Positions 63,402 to 64,000 of a stretch of DNA of 64,000 nt are shown in pieces; positions within the stretch are counted from its first letter, which is position 1, and every line of letters starts with the position of its first letter. The stretch comes from Porphyra umbilicalis (lineage: Eukaryota; Rhodophyta; Bangiophyceae; Bangiales; Bangiaceae): contig KV918817.1 in NCBI GenBank assembly GCA_002049455.2, forward strand, positions 182,962-246,961, written 5' to 3'. The position numbers were made by a program, and so were the translations under genes. The notes under the pieces are model-generated. The model had not been told where the DNA came from. It saw only the letters and a program-made list of their open reading frames with translations, and made no database searches.

Positions 63402-64000
63402 CAGGCGATTGACGCAACAGCTGCTGTGGCTGCTGTCAGCGGCCAGGGACGCGGAGGTCGTCGTGGAGGTGGAGTTGGGCGCGGAGCTTGAGGTGGTGGA
63501 CGCGGTGGCCGCGGCCGCGGTGGCGCTCGCGGGGGCGGTGCCCGTGCCAGCGTGCGCAGAGGAGCTCCCGGCCAACGTGAGCGCCGAGTTTTTCCCTGAG
63601 AGCATTGTTAACAATGAGATGCTGTCCCCATATTCAAGCCACGTTGCACAACGTGTCCCATTAAGCACCTGAAGTCCGATGTAACACCACTTTCTAGACG
63701 AAGAAGCCCTTTTTTTGTTCGGGCCATGGAAATCGAACTGCCTACTTGATTGGGGCTTCCGCTGACCAAGAATAGCTGTGCGGCAATCGCTTTTCTATTT
63801 CGAGTCGGAATAGCTTTTAGGATAGCCGAGGCTATCTCACGGGGGCCTCTGATTGGCCTGCAGTCGTTCCACAAAAAACCTAGCACTCCGGCGGGATCAA
63901 TAGTGCCCTCGACATCTCACATGTGCCTCTTTTGCGATGCAACGCTCTCGATTTTGGACCGCCGCTCTCGAAAATCCCTTAAACGTGACCAATCCACGAT
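63402..64000. other. 3' flank, no gene seen
   Basis: Contains a plus-strand Ala/Val-rich frame (63376-63672) that overlaps the SANT gene end and looks like chance. At 63863 CAGTCGTTCCACAAAAAACC resembles the mariner MITE end at 41788, but it is not preceded by TA and no partner lies in the window. Confidence 0.35.

Noticed and set aside
63376-63672. Ala/Val-rich plus frame after the SANT gene
   Set aside because: It overlaps the SANT gene end in another frame and is explained by GCGGTGG-type composition.
63863-63900. Mariner-like terminal sequence CAGTCGTTCCACAAAAAACC
   Set aside because: It resembles the MITE end at 41788 but lacks a preceding TA, and its partner end would fall outside the window; too weak to annotate as an element.
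1-64000. tRNA, rRNA, riboswitch or bacterial operon features
   Set aside because: None could be recognised. The gene structure, introns and transposons are eukaryotic, so ribosome-binding sites and operators were not annotated.

Overview
The window looks like nuclear DNA of a GC-rich eukaryote. It has spliceosomal introns with GT-AG ends, a TFIIA large subunit and an F-box protein, TATA boxes 120-160 bp upstream of start codons, and many eukaryotic class II transposons with diagnostic target-site duplications (TSDs). Compact high-GC3 genes, Ala/Gly/Pro runs and long G or C homopolymers would suit a bangiophyte red alga (Porphyra/Pyropia type). That placement is inference; no rRNA or organelle marker was found. 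All family names come from motif recognition by eye, not from searches.

Layout. 1-7.4 kb: a zinc-knuckle-like gene on the minus strand, a 0.9-kb 39-bp minisatellite and a short TIR element with GCGCCC arrays. 7.4-26.3 kb: the centrepiece, two related ~9.5-kb DNA transposons in opposite orientation, abutting end to end. Each has terminal inverted repeats, clusters of a CCATCGGA motif just inside its ends, a three-exon C2H2-finger transposase (CACTA/Plavaka-like), and a divergently transcribed ~780-aa accessory protein of unknown family. The second element carries a nested 441-bp MITE with a TA TSD. 26.3-29.2 kb: dispersed repeats and G-rich tandem repeats. 29.3-33 kb: the host-like genes, TFIIA alpha/beta (+) and an F-box protein (-), converging. 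34.9-37.4 kb: a divergent pair of genes for secreted proteins, a DNA/RNA non-specific endonuclease (-) and a small Cys-rich protein (+, frameshifted). 37.4-45 kb: transposon-rich, with a hAT element carrying a perfect 8-bp TSD and a BED-finger remnant, a mariner-like foldback MITE, and a 3.1-kb PIF/Harbinger-type element with a TAA TSD. 46.9-52 kb: an inverted truncated repeat copy, then an apparently intact PIF/Harbinger transposase (-) converging on a SAP-domain gene (+) whose intron holds a hAT MITE with a perfect 8-bp TSD. 52-55 kb: decayed retrotransposon sequence, including a chromodomain-like gypsy pol end. 55-64 kb: two SANT/trihelix (NAM-associated) genes. One is a broken copy on the minus strand with N-terminal repeats; the other is intact on the plus strand, preceded by a gene with two Cys-rich modules.

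Most real genes here belong to transposons, each pairing a catalytic protein with a DNA-binding or accessory protein. The strongest candidate for an undescribed system is the pair of two-gene elements at 7.4-26.3 kb. There the accessory protein could be the factor that recognises the CCATCGGA arrays, as TNPA does in En/Spm. Long stretches without credible genes (1-2.8, 33-34.9, 37.4-39.5, 45-46.9 and 58.4-61.2 kb) hold GC-rich or low-complexity sequence in which many frames stay open by chance.
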